This document shows positions 53,943 to 62,674 of a stretch of DNA of 64,000 bases, piece after piece. Under the pieces are notes generated by a model. It was not told where the DNA came from, ran no database searches, and saw only the letters and a program-made list of their open reading frames with translations. Within the stretch, counting starts at the first letter, position 1. The number at the start of each line of letters is the position of its first letter. This stretch comes from Microvirga zambiensis WSM3693 (GTDB lineage: Bacteria > Pseudomonadota > Alphaproteobacteria > Rhizobiales > Beijerinckiaceae): assembly GCF_016735695.1 (NCBI RefSeq), contig NZ_JAERQD010000001.1, positions 124,001-188,000 on the forward strand. Direction: 5' to 3'. Made by a program: the position numbers and the translations under genes.

Positions 53943-54818
53943 ATGAGCCACTCCTACCGCGATCTGTTCGTCTCCGCAGGCGATGGCCTGCGCCTCTATG
54001 CCCGCGACTATGGCCCGGAAACGGGCGGTGGCCTGCCCGTCATATGCCTGCCGGGCCTTGCCAGAAACTCCGAGGATTTCCACGAGCTGGCCGAAGCCTT
54101 GAGCCGCGATCCCTTAACTCCTCGCCGGGTTCTGGCGCTCGATTATCGCGGGCGGGGACGCTCTGACTGGGACAAGGACTGGCATCACTACGATCTCAAG
54201 ATCGAACTCGATGACTGCCTGAAGGTTCTGGCGGCGGCCGGGATCGGAAAGGCGGTCTTCGTCGGCACGTCGCGGGGTGGGCTGATCACCATGGCTCTTG
54301 GCGCCGCTCACCCCGAACTTCTTGCAGGCGCCGTTCTGAACGATATCGGACCGGTCATCGAAGCCAGGGGATTGCTGCGGATCCGCAGCTATGTCGGCAA
54401 GCTTCCGACACCGCGAACCCTCCAGGAGGGCGCCGATATCCTTCGGCGAATGTCGGGCGAGCAATTTCCCGCCTTCACGGACGAGCAGTGGCGGAGACTG
54501 GCTCGAGGGACGTGGCACGAGACGGCGGAAGGCCTCGCTCTCAGTTATGATTCCAGCCTGATCAAGACCCTCGAAGCGCTCGATCCCGAGGCGCCGCTTC
54601 CGGATCTGTGGCCGCTCTTCGAGCGCCTGAAGCCAGTCCCGCTCCTCGTGATCAGGGGCGGCATGTCCGACCTGCTGTCCGACGAAACCCTGCGCCTCAT
54701 GGCGGAAAGGCATCCCGGTCTCACGGCGATCACGGTGCCGGGCCAGGGCCATGCCCCTGCGCTGGATGGCGACCTCCTTCAGACCATCGCCCGATTTGCC
54801 GCGGGCATAGACACCTGA
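53943..54818 (+). CDS. Alpha/beta-fold hydrolase
   Basis: A 291-residue alpha/beta hydrolase. The nucleophile serine lies in VFVGTSRGGLITMALG (GxSxG), an oxyanion segment is PVICLPGLARNSEDFHELA, and LDYRGRGRSDWDKDW and the C-terminal catalytic histidine in GQGHAPALDGD complete the family pattern. There is no signal peptide. It follows slt by 44 bp on the same strand. The substrate cannot be predicted; the sequence resembles the wide group of epoxide-hydrolase/lipase-like proteins annotated only as alpha/beta hydrolase. Confidence 0.87.
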   Translation: MSHSYRDLFVSAGDGLRLYARDYGPETGGGLPVICLPGLARNSEDFHELAEALSRDPLTPRRVLALDYRGRGRSDWDKDWHHYDLKIELDDCLKVLAAAGIGKAVFVGTSRGGLITMALGAAHPELLAGAVLNDIGPVIEARGLLRIRSYVGKLPTPRTLQEGADILRRMSGEQFPAFTDEQWRRLARGTWHETAEGLALSYDSSLIKTLEALDPEAPLPDLWPLFERLKPVPLLVIRGGMSDLLSDETLRLMAERHPGLTAITVPGQGHAPALDGDLLQTIARFAAGIDT

Positions 54819-54949
54819 AGTCTCTCCTGAGGATCAGTCCAGCCCAGGCTCTGTCTAGCCCAGGCCGACGATGCGCCTCGTCATGTCCATCAGACAGGAA
54901 GCGCAAACGCTGAGAAACCTTGCCCTTGGCTCATGCCACAGGCTCGGCA

Positions 54950-54980
54950 CAAAAAGAAAACCCCGGTGTTGCCACCGGGG
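54950..54980 (-). terminator. Intrinsic terminator of the porin gene
   Basis: On the minus strand a perfect 8-bp stem (54961-54968 with 54973-54980, CCCCGGTG/CACCGGGG) is followed by a TTTTCTTTTT run. It lies 26 bp after the porin stop. Confidence 0.92.
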
Positions 54981-55006
54981 TCTCCTTAACAATCAGGTCA
55001 AGCCGA

Positions 55007-56254
55007 TTAGAAGTCGCGCTGAACGCGCAGACGGCCTTCCCAGATGTTGTTGTTCACGCCGATCGGCTCCGGAGCGCTGGTGTCGATGTTGGCGTAGAGA
55101 ACTTCCACGCCGATATCGAGACCGGAGACCGGCGACCAGAAGACGTTCGTGCCGAGGCGCCACTCGTTGAAGTCGAGGTCAAACGGACCAACGAAGCCAG
55201 CCGGAGGGGTGTTCGGGTATTCGACGCGAGCGTACGAACCGAAGACGTTCTGACGGATGGTGGGGGTCCAGTAGTGACGCAGACCACCGGCAACCGACCA
55301 GCCAGCGCCCGTTTCGATGTCGCCATTGACGCCGATGTAGGCGTCGGTCAGGAAGCCGCGGACCTGGCCAACCGTGACGTTCGAGCCGGCACCGAGGTAG
55401 CCGAGAGCGCCGTCAGCGTAGGTGGCAGCGATCCAGAGAGCGTCGCCGGCGCCGAGCATCGGCAGGTTGACGTAACCCGAACCGTAGATCGCCCAGCCGA
55501 GCTCTGCATCCGGATAGTCGAAGAGGCCGAGACCAACCGGAACAAGGTCAGCGCTGCGGATCTGGTGCAGAGCACCGGAGAGCTGCACGCCACCCCAGGT
55601 ACCAGCGTACTTCAGGTTACCGACGAGGTCAGGAGCGGTCTGGCCGGCTTCGGTGAAGAACGGGGTCGTGCCGAAGTTCGTGCCAGCGAAGCGGCCTTCT
55701 TCAGCCGAGATCGTGGCCGAGAAGCCGTTGCCGAACGAGAAGGTGTAGGCGAACAGGTTCACGTTCGGGGCGTCCGAGAAGCGGAGCGTTCCCATGTGGC
55801 CGGTCGGCAGGTCGGCGTTGTCGAACATCGACACGACACGACCGGCGGTCAGACCACCGAACTGGATGAAGGCCTGGTCGACGTTCGGGGTCGAGGTGCT
55901 GAAGCCGTACGAACCGGTGTCACGGGTGATCTCGAAACGCACGAAGGTGCGCAGGAGGCCGTAAGCGGTCGCCGTACGAGCGTCGAGCTGGATACGGCCA
56001 CGAGCACGGAAGCCGATCGAGTCGTCGAGACGGGTCTGCGGCTCGAGATAACGGAACTCGGCGCGAACACGGCCGCCGACGCGGAGGCAGGTTTCGGTGC
56101 CGGGGATGTAGAAGAAGCCTGCGCCGTAGGTGGAGCAGACGCGAACGTATTCAACAGCAGCAGCCTTCTTCGCGGGAAGGTCGGCAGCTTGAGCTCCGGC
56201 AACAGCCGCGAGACCCGCGACCGATCCGAGGAAGAGGCTCTTAGCGAGCTTCAT
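55007..56254 (-). CDS. Rhizobiales-type outer-membrane porin (Omp2b/Porin_2 family)
   Basis: A 415-residue beta-barrel porin. The signal peptide MKLAKSLFLGSVAGLAAVAG to AQA is followed by the family N-terminus ADLPAKKAAAVEYVRVCS and the diagnostic YIPGTETCLRVGGRVRAEF with its two cysteines. The remainder consists of alternating amphipathic strands and ends in an aromatic residue (RVQRDF), the BamA recognition signal. Codon use is strongly biased, as in highly expressed genes, and a strong terminator follows. A GGAGGTT ribosome site lies upstream of the ATG. Confidence 0.95.
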   Translation of the reverse strand: MKLAKSLFLGSVAGLAAVAGAQAADLPAKKAAAVEYVRVCSTYGAGFFYIPGTETCLRVGGRVRAEFRYLEPQTRLDDSIGFRARGRIQLDARTATAYGLLRTFVRFEITRDTGSYGFSTSTPNVDQAFIQFGGLTAGRVVSMFDNADLPTGHMGTLRFSDAPNVNLFAYTFSFGNGFSATISAEEGRFAGTNFGTTPFFTEAGQTAPDLVGNLKYAGTWGGVQLSGALHQIRSADLVPVGLGLFDYPDAELGWAIYGSGYVNLPMLGAGDALWIAATYADGALGYLGAGSNVTVGQVRGFLTDAYIGVNGDIETGAGWSVAGGLRHYWTPTIRQNVFGSYARVEYPNTPPAGFVGPFDLDFNEWRLGTNVFWSPVSGLDIGVEVLYANIDTSAPEPIGVNNNIWEGRLRVQRDF

Positions 56255-56753
56255 GGTTAAACCTCCAAAGTTTCGAGACCCTGGGGGGCCGGGTTTTAGT
56301 GCCTCGATGACTTCAACGAAGCATCAAACACGTCCCTTTTCCCCTAGTACCCGGCGGCCCACCTTTTCGGTTGAACTCACCAGGATCACGACTGGGGTGC
56401 CCCCGTCGCTGCAGCCACATTATCCAGGACAGGGCCGCAAGCAACCGAATGAAGGCACAAAATGGGCAACTGCCAGGGCTTTTCATCGCCATGTTGCACA
56501 AAGGCAACGTTCAGACCTGATCCCTTTACTATTCGTTAAGAAATGGGGCTGGATTTTTATAAACCATTAAGGAACAAGGACTTCGCCGATAGGCAAGGGC
56601 GCCATCAAGTCTGCGTGAGGGCCCGCGGCGGCCATGGAATGGCCCTGGGCTGTGAATAACGCCTCGTGCAATTGGGGCACCGTCCCCTTGCCGGACGGCA
56701 TGAAAAAAGGCCGGGGCGACCCCGGCCTTTCCGAATCGTCGATTGGAACGGCT
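56255..56753. other. Upstream region of the porin gene
   Basis: A 499-bp gap. Nothing coding is convincing. Its left part (about 56260-56580) should carry the porin promoter and a leader, and it is locally AT-richer (TTTATAAACCATTAAGG near 56560). I could not fix -35/-10 boxes. The right end carries the hppD terminator (56703-56730). Confidence 0.5.
56703..56730 (-). terminator. Intrinsic terminator of the marR-maiA-hppD operon
   Basis: On the minus strand, AAAGGCCGGGG pairs over 11 bp with CCCCGGCCTTT (56706-56716 with 56720-56730, 3-nt loop) and is followed by a T-run (56703-56708). It lies 23 bp after the hppD stop. Confidence 0.9.
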
Positions 56754-57869
56754 TCAGGCGACCTTCGGGCCGATCACGCCGCGGCGGATCTGGTCCTCCT
56801 CGATGGATTCGAAGAGGGCCTTGAAGTTGCCCTCCCCGAATCCGTCATCGCCCTTGCGCTGGATGTATTCGAAGAAGATCGGCCCGATGGCGGTCTTGCC
56901 GAACCGCTGGAGCAGGACCTTCGTGAAGCCTCCTTCGACGACCCCCTCTCCGTCGATCAGGATGCCGTTTTTCCGCAGGCGCTCCAGAGGCTCCTCATGG
57001 CTGGGGAGGCGCTTGTCGACGCGGGAATAATAGATCTCGTTCGGCGCCGGCATGAATTCGAGACCCGTCGCGATGAGGGCCTCGATTGATTCGTAGAGTT
57101 CGTGCGAGCCCAGCGCCACATGCTGGATGCCCTCGCCCTTGTACTCCTGAAGGTACTCCTCGATCTGCCCGGTCTCGCCCGCATCCTCGTTGATCGGGAT
57201 GCGGATCTTTCCGTCCGGGCTCGTCATGGCGCGGGAGTGCAGACCCGTCAGCTTTCCTTCGATGTCGAAATAGCGGATCTGGCGGAAGTTGAAGAGGCGC
57301 TCGTAGAAGGCGGCCCACTCGTTCAGGCGGCCGCGATAGACGTTGTGCGTCAGGTGATCGATGTAATAGAGGCCGACGCCCTTCGGCTTCGGGTCGGGCT
57401 CGCCCAGCCATTCGAAATCGACGTCGTAGATCGATCCCTTCGCGCCGTAGCGGTCGACAAAATAGATCTGCAGGCCTCCGATTCCCTCGATCCCGAGGAT
57501 TTCGAGTTCATTCGGGCCGACCTGCGTCTCGATGGGCTTGGCGCCCATGGAAAGGGCACGGTCAAAAGCGTATTTCGCATCGGCCACCCGGAACGCCATG
57601 GCCGGCGCGGACGGGCCGTGCGCCGCCGCGAAGCGCTCGGCGAAGGAGCCGGGCTGCGCGTTTAAGATGAAGTTGATGTCGCCCTGGCGATAGAGCGTGA
57701 CGTTCTTCGACCGGTGCTTCGCGACCGCGCTGAAGCCCATGACCTTGAAAAGGCGGTCCAGCGCTTGCGGTTCGGGATGGCAGTATTCCACGAACTCAAA
57801 GCCGTCGGTGCCCATGGGGTTCTCTTCCGAGATCGTGGCGGGCGGTGCGTCGTGCGGGAACGGTCCCAT
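56754..57869 (-). CDS. hppD: 4-hydroxyphenylpyruvate dioxygenase
   Basis: Converts 4-hydroxyphenylpyruvate to homogentisate in tyrosine degradation. The 371-residue protein has two vicinal-oxygen-chelate domains. The iron ligands are the histidine in YIDHLTHNVYRG, the histidine in GIQHVALGSHE and the glutamate in GPIFFEYIQRKGD, with the conserved C-terminal GFGEGNFKALFESIE. The start at 57869 has a strong AGGAGG ribosome site; the longer frame to 57923 does not. It is the third gene of an operon with marR and maiA and ends at a strong terminator. Confidence 0.96.
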   Translation of the reverse strand: MGPFPHDAPPATISEENPMGTDGFEFVEYCHPEPQALDRLFKVMGFSAVAKHRSKNVTLYRQGDINFILNAQPGSFAERFAAAHGPSAPAMAFRVADAKYAFDRALSMGAKPIETQVGPNELEILGIEGIGGLQIYFVDRYGAKGSIYDVDFEWLGEPDPKPKGVGLYYIDHLTHNVYRGRLNEWAAFYERLFNFRQIRYFDIEGKLTGLHSRAMTSPDGKIRIPINEDAGETGQIEEYLQEYKGEGIQHVALGSHELYESIEALIATGLEFMPAPNEIYYSRVDKRLPSHEEPLERLRKNGILIDGEGVVEGGFTKVLLQRFGKTAIGPIFFEYIQRKGDDGFGEGNFKALFESIEEDQIRRGVIGPKVA

Positions 57870-57956
57870 GGTTTTCCTCCTGTTTTGCCTCTGCGGATCG
57901 CGAGGCCATCGCTGTGGGGACAACGCACCCGGCCTTCGGGCGGATGCGGGTTTTCG

Positions 57957-58583
57957 TCAAACGGCGTCGGGCTGCCTCGCAGGCGCAGCATCCTGGAAGG
58001 CCTTGTGCCCGGCACAGGCGGCATCGACCGCCGCGATCTTCGGATAGGCATCGAGCGAGACTTTGAAGCGCCGTGCGTTGAAGACCTGCGGAACGAGATA
58101 GACGTCGGCGAGCGAAATCCGGGAGCCGAAGGCATAGGGTCCGGGCTCGATCAGCCTTTCGATGGCATCGAAGCCCTCATGCACCCAATGGGCGTACCAT
58201 TGGTCGGCTTCAGCCTGATCGTGTCCGAGGCGCTTCTTGAGATAGGCGATCGTGCCTGAATTGTTGAGCGGATGGATATCGCAGCCGATCAGGCTGGCGA
58301 TGGCCCGGACCTTGGCCCGGTTGACCGCGCCGACCGGCAGCAGGGGCGGCTCCGGATAGCACTCGTCGAGATATTCGAGGATCGCCGGCGACTGGATCAG
58401 GGTCGCGCTGCCGACATCGAGCGAGGGAACGCGGCCCTGGGGATTGACCGCGCGATAGGTTTCTTCGCGCTGTTCCCCGGTCAGCAGGTTGATCGGAATC
58501 GAGTCGTAGGCAACGCCCTTGAGGTTGAGCGCAATCCGAACGCGATAGGCCGCGGAGGAGCGGAAATAGGTATAGAGCTTCAC
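57957..58583 (-). CDS. maiA: Maleylacetoacetate isomerase (zeta-class GST)
   Basis: The 208-residue glutathione-dependent isomerase turns maleylacetoacetate into fumarylacetoacetate, two steps after HppD. The thioredoxin-like N-terminal domain begins LYTYFRSSAAYRVRIALNLK, with the zeta-class SSxxxRVR(I/V)AL motif (Ser9/Ser10). The helical domain contains IGCDIHPLNN, diagnostic of this class. It overlaps the marR stop (ATGA, 58580-58583). The gene for the intermediate step, homogentisate dioxygenase, is not in the window. Confidence 0.93.
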   Translation of the reverse strand: MKLYTYFRSSAAYRVRIALNLKGVAYDSIPINLLTGEQREETYRAVNPQGRVPSLDVGSATLIQSPAILEYLDECYPEPPLLPVGAVNRAKVRAIASLIGCDIHPLNNSGTIAYLKKRLGHDQAEADQWYAHWVHEGFDAIERLIEPGPYAFGSRISLADVYLVPQVFNARRFKVSLDAYPKIAAVDAACAGHKAFQDAAPARQPDAV

Positions 58584-59083
58584 GTCTGCGCCTCCACGCC
58601 ATCCTGGGGTGCCAGCAGCCGGGCCTGCCTGGTGAGCCTGTCGATCAGGGCCGCGAGGGTCGCCTGTTCCTGCGGTGTCAGAACCGAGAGGAGGCGCTCC
58701 TCGACGGCGAGCGCTTCAGGGGCCACAGCCTCGTAGATCGCGCGGCCTTCCGGCGTGAGTGCGAGCCATTCCTCACGGCGGTCGTCGAGATTGGGCCGGC
58801 GCACAACCAGCCCCCGCTTCTCGAGCGCGGCAACGGCGCGGGAGACGGTCGATTTGTGCATCACCCCGTCCGGCGCCATGTCCCTGGCGGTCCGGTTCTC
58901 GTACTGACCAAGGGTAACGATGACCCGCCATGCCGGAATCGAAAGGCCGTAGCGATCGGCATAGATCTGAGCGAGCGCGCTCGAGGTCAGGCCCGCCAGC
59001 ACGTTGATCCGATAAGGCAGGAACTGCTCCAGAACCACCAGGGGTTCGGGTGCCTGCTTCTTTGCTGCCGATCCAGTCGCCAT
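58580..59083 (-). CDS. MarR-family transcriptional regulator of the tyrosine-degradation operon
   Basis: A 167-residue winged-helix regulator. The recognition region is DGVMHKSTVSRAVAALEKRG and the wing is RRPNLDDRREEWLALTPEGR, both standard MarR features. The start at 59083 (MATGSAAKKQ) has a GGCGGGA ribosome site; in-frame codons to 59137 would run through the operators. It is the first gene of marR-maiA-hppD. A ligand from the tyrosine/homogentisate route is likely, by analogy with HpaR-type repressors, but this is inference. Two operator palindromes lie just upstream. Confidence 0.9.
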   Translation of the reverse strand: MATGSAAKKQAPEPLVVLEQFLPYRINVLAGLTSSALAQIYADRYGLSIPAWRVIVTLGQYENRTARDMAPDGVMHKSTVSRAVAALEKRGLVVRRPNLDDRREEWLALTPEGRAIYEAVAPEALAVEERLLSVLTPQEQATLAALIDRLTRQARLLAPQDGVEAQT

Positions 59084-59096
59084 CGTCCCGCCAATC

Positions 59097-59138
59097 GTTG
59101 CCTGTGCAACCAATACCACAATTCGTTGCACAGGCAAC
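59097..59138. promoter_or_regulatory. Twin MarR operators
   Basis: GTTGCCTGTGCAAC (59097-59110) and GTTGCACAGGCAAC (59125-59138) are exact inverted copies, with centres 28 bp apart. Each is itself an internal palindrome GTTGC-N4-GCAAC, the size of a MarR dimer site. They lie 14-55 bp upstream of the marR start, which suits autorepression with two dimers on one promoter. Confidence 0.85.
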
Positions 59139-59185
59139 TAGATTGACATGACGCAAGGTCAAGATCCTGCCTTGGGACCTCGGCC

Positions 59186-59224
59186 AAACAAAAACAGCGT
59201 GGCTGGAATGGCCAGCCACGCTGT
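59186..59224 (-). terminator. Intrinsic terminator of the dctP-like gene
   Basis: On the minus strand a perfect 13-bp stem (59194-59206 with 59212-59224, ACAGCGTGGCTGG and complement) is followed by TTTTTGTTTGG. It lies 45 bp after the stop at 59269 and isolates this gene from marR. Confidence 0.92.
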
Positions 59225-59268
59225 CGTTTGCTCGACTTCCTGGGATCGAAGCGGAATTCCGCCCCGGT

Positions 59269-60366
59269 TTATGCCCGGCCGCGGGTGCGGATCATGAAGG
59301 TGTCGAAGGCGTATTCGTTGAGCTGGAACCAGGGCAGCACGTCGGTGCGATAGGCGACCATCGAATCGTAGGCCTTCTTGAAGTCGGCGTTCTTGGCCGA
59401 GAGCTCGGCATAGAGCTCGTTGGCGGCCTTGAGCGAGGCTTCCAGGATCGCCGGGGAGAAGGTGCGCAGCTCCGCGCCGGCGCCGACCATGCGGCGCAGG
59501 GCCTGGCCGTTGACCGCGTCGTACTTGGCGAGCATCCAGTTGTTCGCGGCTTCCGTCGCCTGGGACAGGATGGCCTGGTAGTTCTTCGGCAGCTCGTTCC
59601 ACTTCTGCTGGTTGACGACGAGGTGCAGCATGGCGCCGCCCTCCCACCAGCCGGGAGCGTAGTAGTATTTGGCCACTTTCAGGAAGCCGAGCTTCTCGTC
59701 GTCATAGGGACCGACGAACTCGGCCGCATCGAGGGTGCCGCGCTCGAGCGCCGGATAGACGTCGCCGGGGGCGATCTGCTGCGGCACGACGCCGAGCTTC
59801 GCCAAAACCTGACCGCCGAGTCCGCCGATGCGGAACTTCAGGCCCTTCAGGTCATCGACGCTGTTGATCTCCTTCCGGAAGAAGCCGCCCATCTGGGCGC
59901 CGGAATTGCCGCAGACGAAGGAGGTGCAGTTATACCGCGCCATCACCTCGTTGATGATCTCCTTGCCGCCGGCGAAGTGCCACCAGGAATGGAGCTGGCG
60001 CGCATTGAGGCTGAACGGCAGACCCGTGCCCATGCCGAGCGCCGGCTCCTTGCCGATGTAGTAGTAGAGCGGGGTATGGGCGCATTCGACCACCCCGTTC
60101 TGGACCGCATCCATGGCCTGCAGACCGCCGACGATCTCGCCGGGAGCGAAGACCTGAATCTGGAACTTTCCGTCGGTCGCATCCGCCATGTACTTGGCGA
60201 AGGTCTGTGCGGTGCCGAAGATCGTGTCGAGGTTTTTCGGGAAGCTCGAGGTCAGGCGCCAGCGGATTTCCGGCTGCGTCTGTGCGATGGCCGGCATGGC
60301 CACCGTTCCGGCTGCAGCGGCAAGCCCTGCCCCTTTCAGAAAGTTTCTTCTCTTCATCGTCGTCAT
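59269..60366 (-). CDS. TRAP transporter solute-binding protein (DctP family)
   Basis: A 365-residue periplasmic binding protein of a TRAP carboxylate transporter. The twin-arginine-like leader MKRRNFLKGAGLAAAAG is followed by the conserved core: WRLTSSFPKNLDTIFGTAQT, GLKFRIGGLGGQVLAKLG and the ligand arginine/Trp region GPYDDEKLGFLKVAKYYYAP. It belongs to the group that binds alpha-keto or other organic acids (SmoM/TakP-like). The start at 60366 has GGGGAA at ribosome-site distance. The membrane subunits DctQ/DctM are not adjacent and a terminator follows, so it is an orphan here. Confidence 0.9.
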   Translation of the reverse strand: MTTMKRRNFLKGAGLAAAAGTVAMPAIAQTQPEIRWRLTSSFPKNLDTIFGTAQTFAKYMADATDGKFQIQVFAPGEIVGGLQAMDAVQNGVVECAHTPLYYYIGKEPALGMGTGLPFSLNARQLHSWWHFAGGKEIINEVMARYNCTSFVCGNSGAQMGGFFRKEINSVDDLKGLKFRIGGLGGQVLAKLGVVPQQIAPGDVYPALERGTLDAAEFVGPYDDEKLGFLKVAKYYYAPGWWEGGAMLHLVVNQQKWNELPKNYQAILSQATEAANNWMLAKYDAVNGQALRRMVGAGAELRTFSPAILEASLKAANELYAELSAKNADFKKAYDSMVAYRTDVLPWFQLNEYAFDTFMIRTRGRA

Positions 60367-60430
60367 TGGCGTTTCCCCGGAAAGCATTCTGTTGCAAGTT
60401 GAGTGGACCATAACAACCCGGTCGGTGACA

Positions 60431-61450
60431 ATGAAGCTCTCCTCCCTGAACCAAGGCCGTGACGGCCGCCTCGTCATCGTCTCGAAAGACCTGACCCGCG
60501 CGACTGACGCTTTTTTCATTGTTCCGACGCTTCAGCAAGCCCTGGACAATTGGGAAAAAGTCGAGCCTCAACTGCGCGATCTGGCAGGGCAGCTCGAACA
60601 TGGCTCCGTCCCCGCCTTCCGCTTCCACGAGCACGATTGCGCCTCTCCCCTGCCCCGGGCCTATCAATGGGCGGACGGCTCGGCCTATGTGAACCATGTT
60701 GAGCTGGTGCGCAAAGCGCGCGGCGCCGAGATGCCTGCCTCCTTCTGGACCGATCCGCTCATGTATCAGGGCGGCTCCGATTCCTTCCTCGGTCCGCGAG
60801 ACGAGATCCTGGCCGTCGACGAAGGACATGGGATCGACCTCGAGGCGGAAGTGGCGGTGATCACAGGCGACGTGCCGATGGGCGCGAGCCGGGAACAAGC
60901 CGCTGCAGCCATCCGCCTGATCGTGCTGGTCAACGACGTCTCGCTCAGAAACCTGATTCCGGCGGAGCTCGCCAAAGGCTTCGGCTTCTTCCAGTCCAAG
61001 CCCTCCTCCACGCTCTCGCCCGTGGCGGTCACGCCCGACGAGCTGGGCGAGGCCTGGGACGGCGGCAAGCTCCACCTGCCCCTCCTCACCAGCCTCAACG
61101 GCAAGCCCTTCGGCAAGCCGAATGCGGGCGTCGACATGACCTTCGACTTCCCGACCCTGATTGCCCATGCCGCCAAGACGAGACCTCTCGGCGCCGGCGC
61201 GATCATCGGCTCGGGCACGGTCTCCAACAAGGATCGGGACGGCGGCCCGGGCAAGCCGATCGCCGATGGAGGCCTCGGCTATTCCTGCCTCGCGGAACTG
61301 CGGACCGTGGAGACGATCCTGCACGGCGAAGCCAGGACGCCGTTCCTGCGCTTCGGCGATACGGTGCGCGTCGAGATGAAGGACAAGCAGGGCCACTCGA
61401 TCTTCGGCGCCATCGAGCAGGAGGTCAAAGCCTATCGCGGCGAGGCTTGA
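60431..61450 (+). CDS. Fumarylacetoacetate hydrolase family protein
   Basis: A 339-residue protein with an N-terminal SH3-like part and the FAH catalytic barrel. Metal-binding residues fit DLEAEVAVITGDVP (Glu/Asp ligands), LVNDVSLRNLIPAEL and GAGAIIGSGTVSNKDRDGG. In Rhizobiales, proteins of this length and with the MKLSSLNQGRDGRLVIVSKD start are annotated as fumarylacetoacetase, the last step of tyrosine degradation. Close neighbours maiA and hppD support this role. It is divergent from the TRAP protein with a 64-bp shared upstream region. ATG 60431 is used; an upstream frame lies inside the dctP leader region. Confidence 0.87.
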   Translation: MKLSSLNQGRDGRLVIVSKDLTRATDAFFIVPTLQQALDNWEKVEPQLRDLAGQLEHGSVPAFRFHEHDCASPLPRAYQWADGSAYVNHVELVRKARGAEMPASFWTDPLMYQGGSDSFLGPRDEILAVDEGHGIDLEAEVAVITGDVPMGASREQAAAAIRLIVLVNDVSLRNLIPAELAKGFGFFQSKPSSTLSPVAVTPDELGEAWDGGKLHLPLLTSLNGKPFGKPNAGVDMTFDFPTLIAHAAKTRPLGAGAIIGSGTVSNKDRDGGPGKPIADGGLGYSCLAELRTVETILHGEARTPFLRFGDTVRVEMKDKQGHSIFGAIEQEVKAYRGEA

Positions 61451-61512
61451 CTTTGCTGCGCATCGATCGCGTGCAGCTCGCGATTCCGGAACTGGAAGAC
61501 CGAACAAACTGC

Positions 61513-61542
61513 AAAAGGCCGCCGGAGGATGTCCGGCGGCCT
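61513..61542 (-). terminator. Hairpin terminator after the DUF4142 gene
   Basis: On the minus strand a perfect 11-bp stem (61516-61526 with 61532-61542, AGGCCGCCGGA and complement) is followed by TTTTGC. The T-run is short. It also lies 60 bp after fah on the plus strand but has no T-run in that direction. Confidence 0.7.
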
Positions 61543-61554
61543 GAATCGATGCGC

Positions 61555-62091
61555 TTACATGGCGCGGGCCGTACCGCCGCCGAGCGCCTGGACGTGCTCT
61601 AGGTGCATTTCCAGAGTGGGAAGAGTCGCGCCGGCGAACTGGGCAAGCTGCGGCACGTCCCCGTTCTGCGAGTAGGACGTGAACAAGGCCACTGCCTCCT
61701 GATGCGCCATGAGCTGGGCGTTCACGTAGGCCGCGTCGAAGTCGGGTGCGGCCTGAACCGTCGCCAGAATCTGCTGGTGCTTCGCATTCATCGCCGGCGG
61801 CGACGTCGGCACGCCGGCACGGCGAACCGTTGACGTCATGCGCCGGCCAGCGGCGTTGTGGTCGCGGATCATCTGCTGGGCGAAGCGGCGAACCTCGGGG
61901 TCGCGCGAGCGCTGCAGGGCCAGGCGGCTCGACTCGATCTCGAACAGGTTCGAGGACGTCGCCGTCGGCACGAACTCCGCTGCGCTCGTGACGGCAACAG
62001 GGGCAGGAGCGGGAGCCGTGGCCATCGGCGTCATGCAGCCGGCAACGCCAAGCGCCAAGGCGCTCGAAACAAACAATACCTTGAAGTTCAT
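61555..62091 (-). CDS. DUF4142 lipoprotein
   Basis: A 178-residue protein with a lipoprotein signal peptide (MNFKVLFVSSALALGVAGCM, lipobox VAGC with Cys19) followed by the DUF4142 four-helix ferritin-like domain (FEIESSRLALQRSRDPEVRR, FAQQMIRDHNAAGRRM, AYVNAQLMAHQEAVALF). Typical DUF4142 proteins carry these helix-forming blocks and are exported; their function is not known. The start at 62091 begins the signal peptide. The frame continues to 62142 without support. Confidence 0.88.
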   Translation of the reverse strand: MNFKVLFVSSALALGVAGCMTPMATAPAPAPVAVTSAAEFVPTATSSNLFEIESSRLALQRSRDPEVRRFAQQMIRDHNAAGRRMTSTVRRAGVPTSPPAMNAKHQQILATVQAAPDFDAAYVNAQLMAHQEAVALFTSYSQNGDVPQLAQFAGATLPTLEMHLEHVQALGGGTARAM

Positions 62092-62278
62092 TACAGAAGT
62101 CCTTCCTTCGCCCGATCCTAAGGCCGAGCCGACGGCCCCCAACGATGGGGCCTCGTCCTATGTTCCTGGGTGCCGGATTTTTTCCGCGGCGAAGCTGCAA
62201 CCGCTTGAGAACGGGCTCCGCGGTGGGCGATTTCGCCATGCGCCCTAGTTAGGTTCTGCGATGGAGATGGAGCGCCTC

Positions 62279-62491
62279 ATGGATGACCATGTCTACAAGA
62301 TCGTGGAACTCGTCGGATCCTCGGAAACCAGCATCGAGGACGCGATTCAGACCGCCGTTCGACGGGCGAACCATACTTTGAGGAATCTGCGTTGGTTCGA
62401 GGTGATCCAGACCCGCGGCCATATCGAGGACGGCGAGGTGCGCCACTACCAGGTGGTGATCAAGGCTGGCTTCACGCTCGAAGGCGAGTAG
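62279..62491 (+). CDS. Dodecin family flavin-binding protein
   Basis: A 70-residue protein matching dodecin: [20 protein letters not shown], then [20 protein letters not shown] and the C-terminal strand [16 protein letters not shown]. Dodecins form 12-subunit hollow shells that store or buffer flavins; the tryptophan that stacks on the flavin is present in LRWFEV. The ATG at 62279 gives the typical length and has GGAG at ribosome-site spacing; ATGs at 62261 and 62267 give 6 or 4 more residues. It is not linked to flavin genes. Confidence 0.92.
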   Translation: MDDHVYKIVELVGSSETSIEDAIQTAVRRANHTLRNLRWFEVIQTRGHIEDGEVRHYQVVIKAGFTLEGE

Positions 62492-62674
62492 CCGAGACTG
62501 GAGCGCGGTCACGGCGCTCAGAGCGGGATGACGCCAGGCCTTGCTCATTCGGTCCGTGCGGCCATGCAAATGCCCGGTTCCACCTGTTAGGTTTCCCGAT
62601 CTTGTTGAAGCGGCGTGTGTCCTGCGCCCTTTTTCCGAGCGCTGCTGAGAACACGCCCTCATGGAGGTAACGCC

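Noticed and set aside
54920-56260. 446-codon plus-strand frame opposite the porin
   Set aside because: Thr/Val/Glu-rich complement of the highly biased porin codons; no homology.
59930-62239. 769-codon minus-strand frame over dctP, fah and the DUF4142 gene
   Set aside because: It crosses three real genes in other frames and has no recognisable domain.
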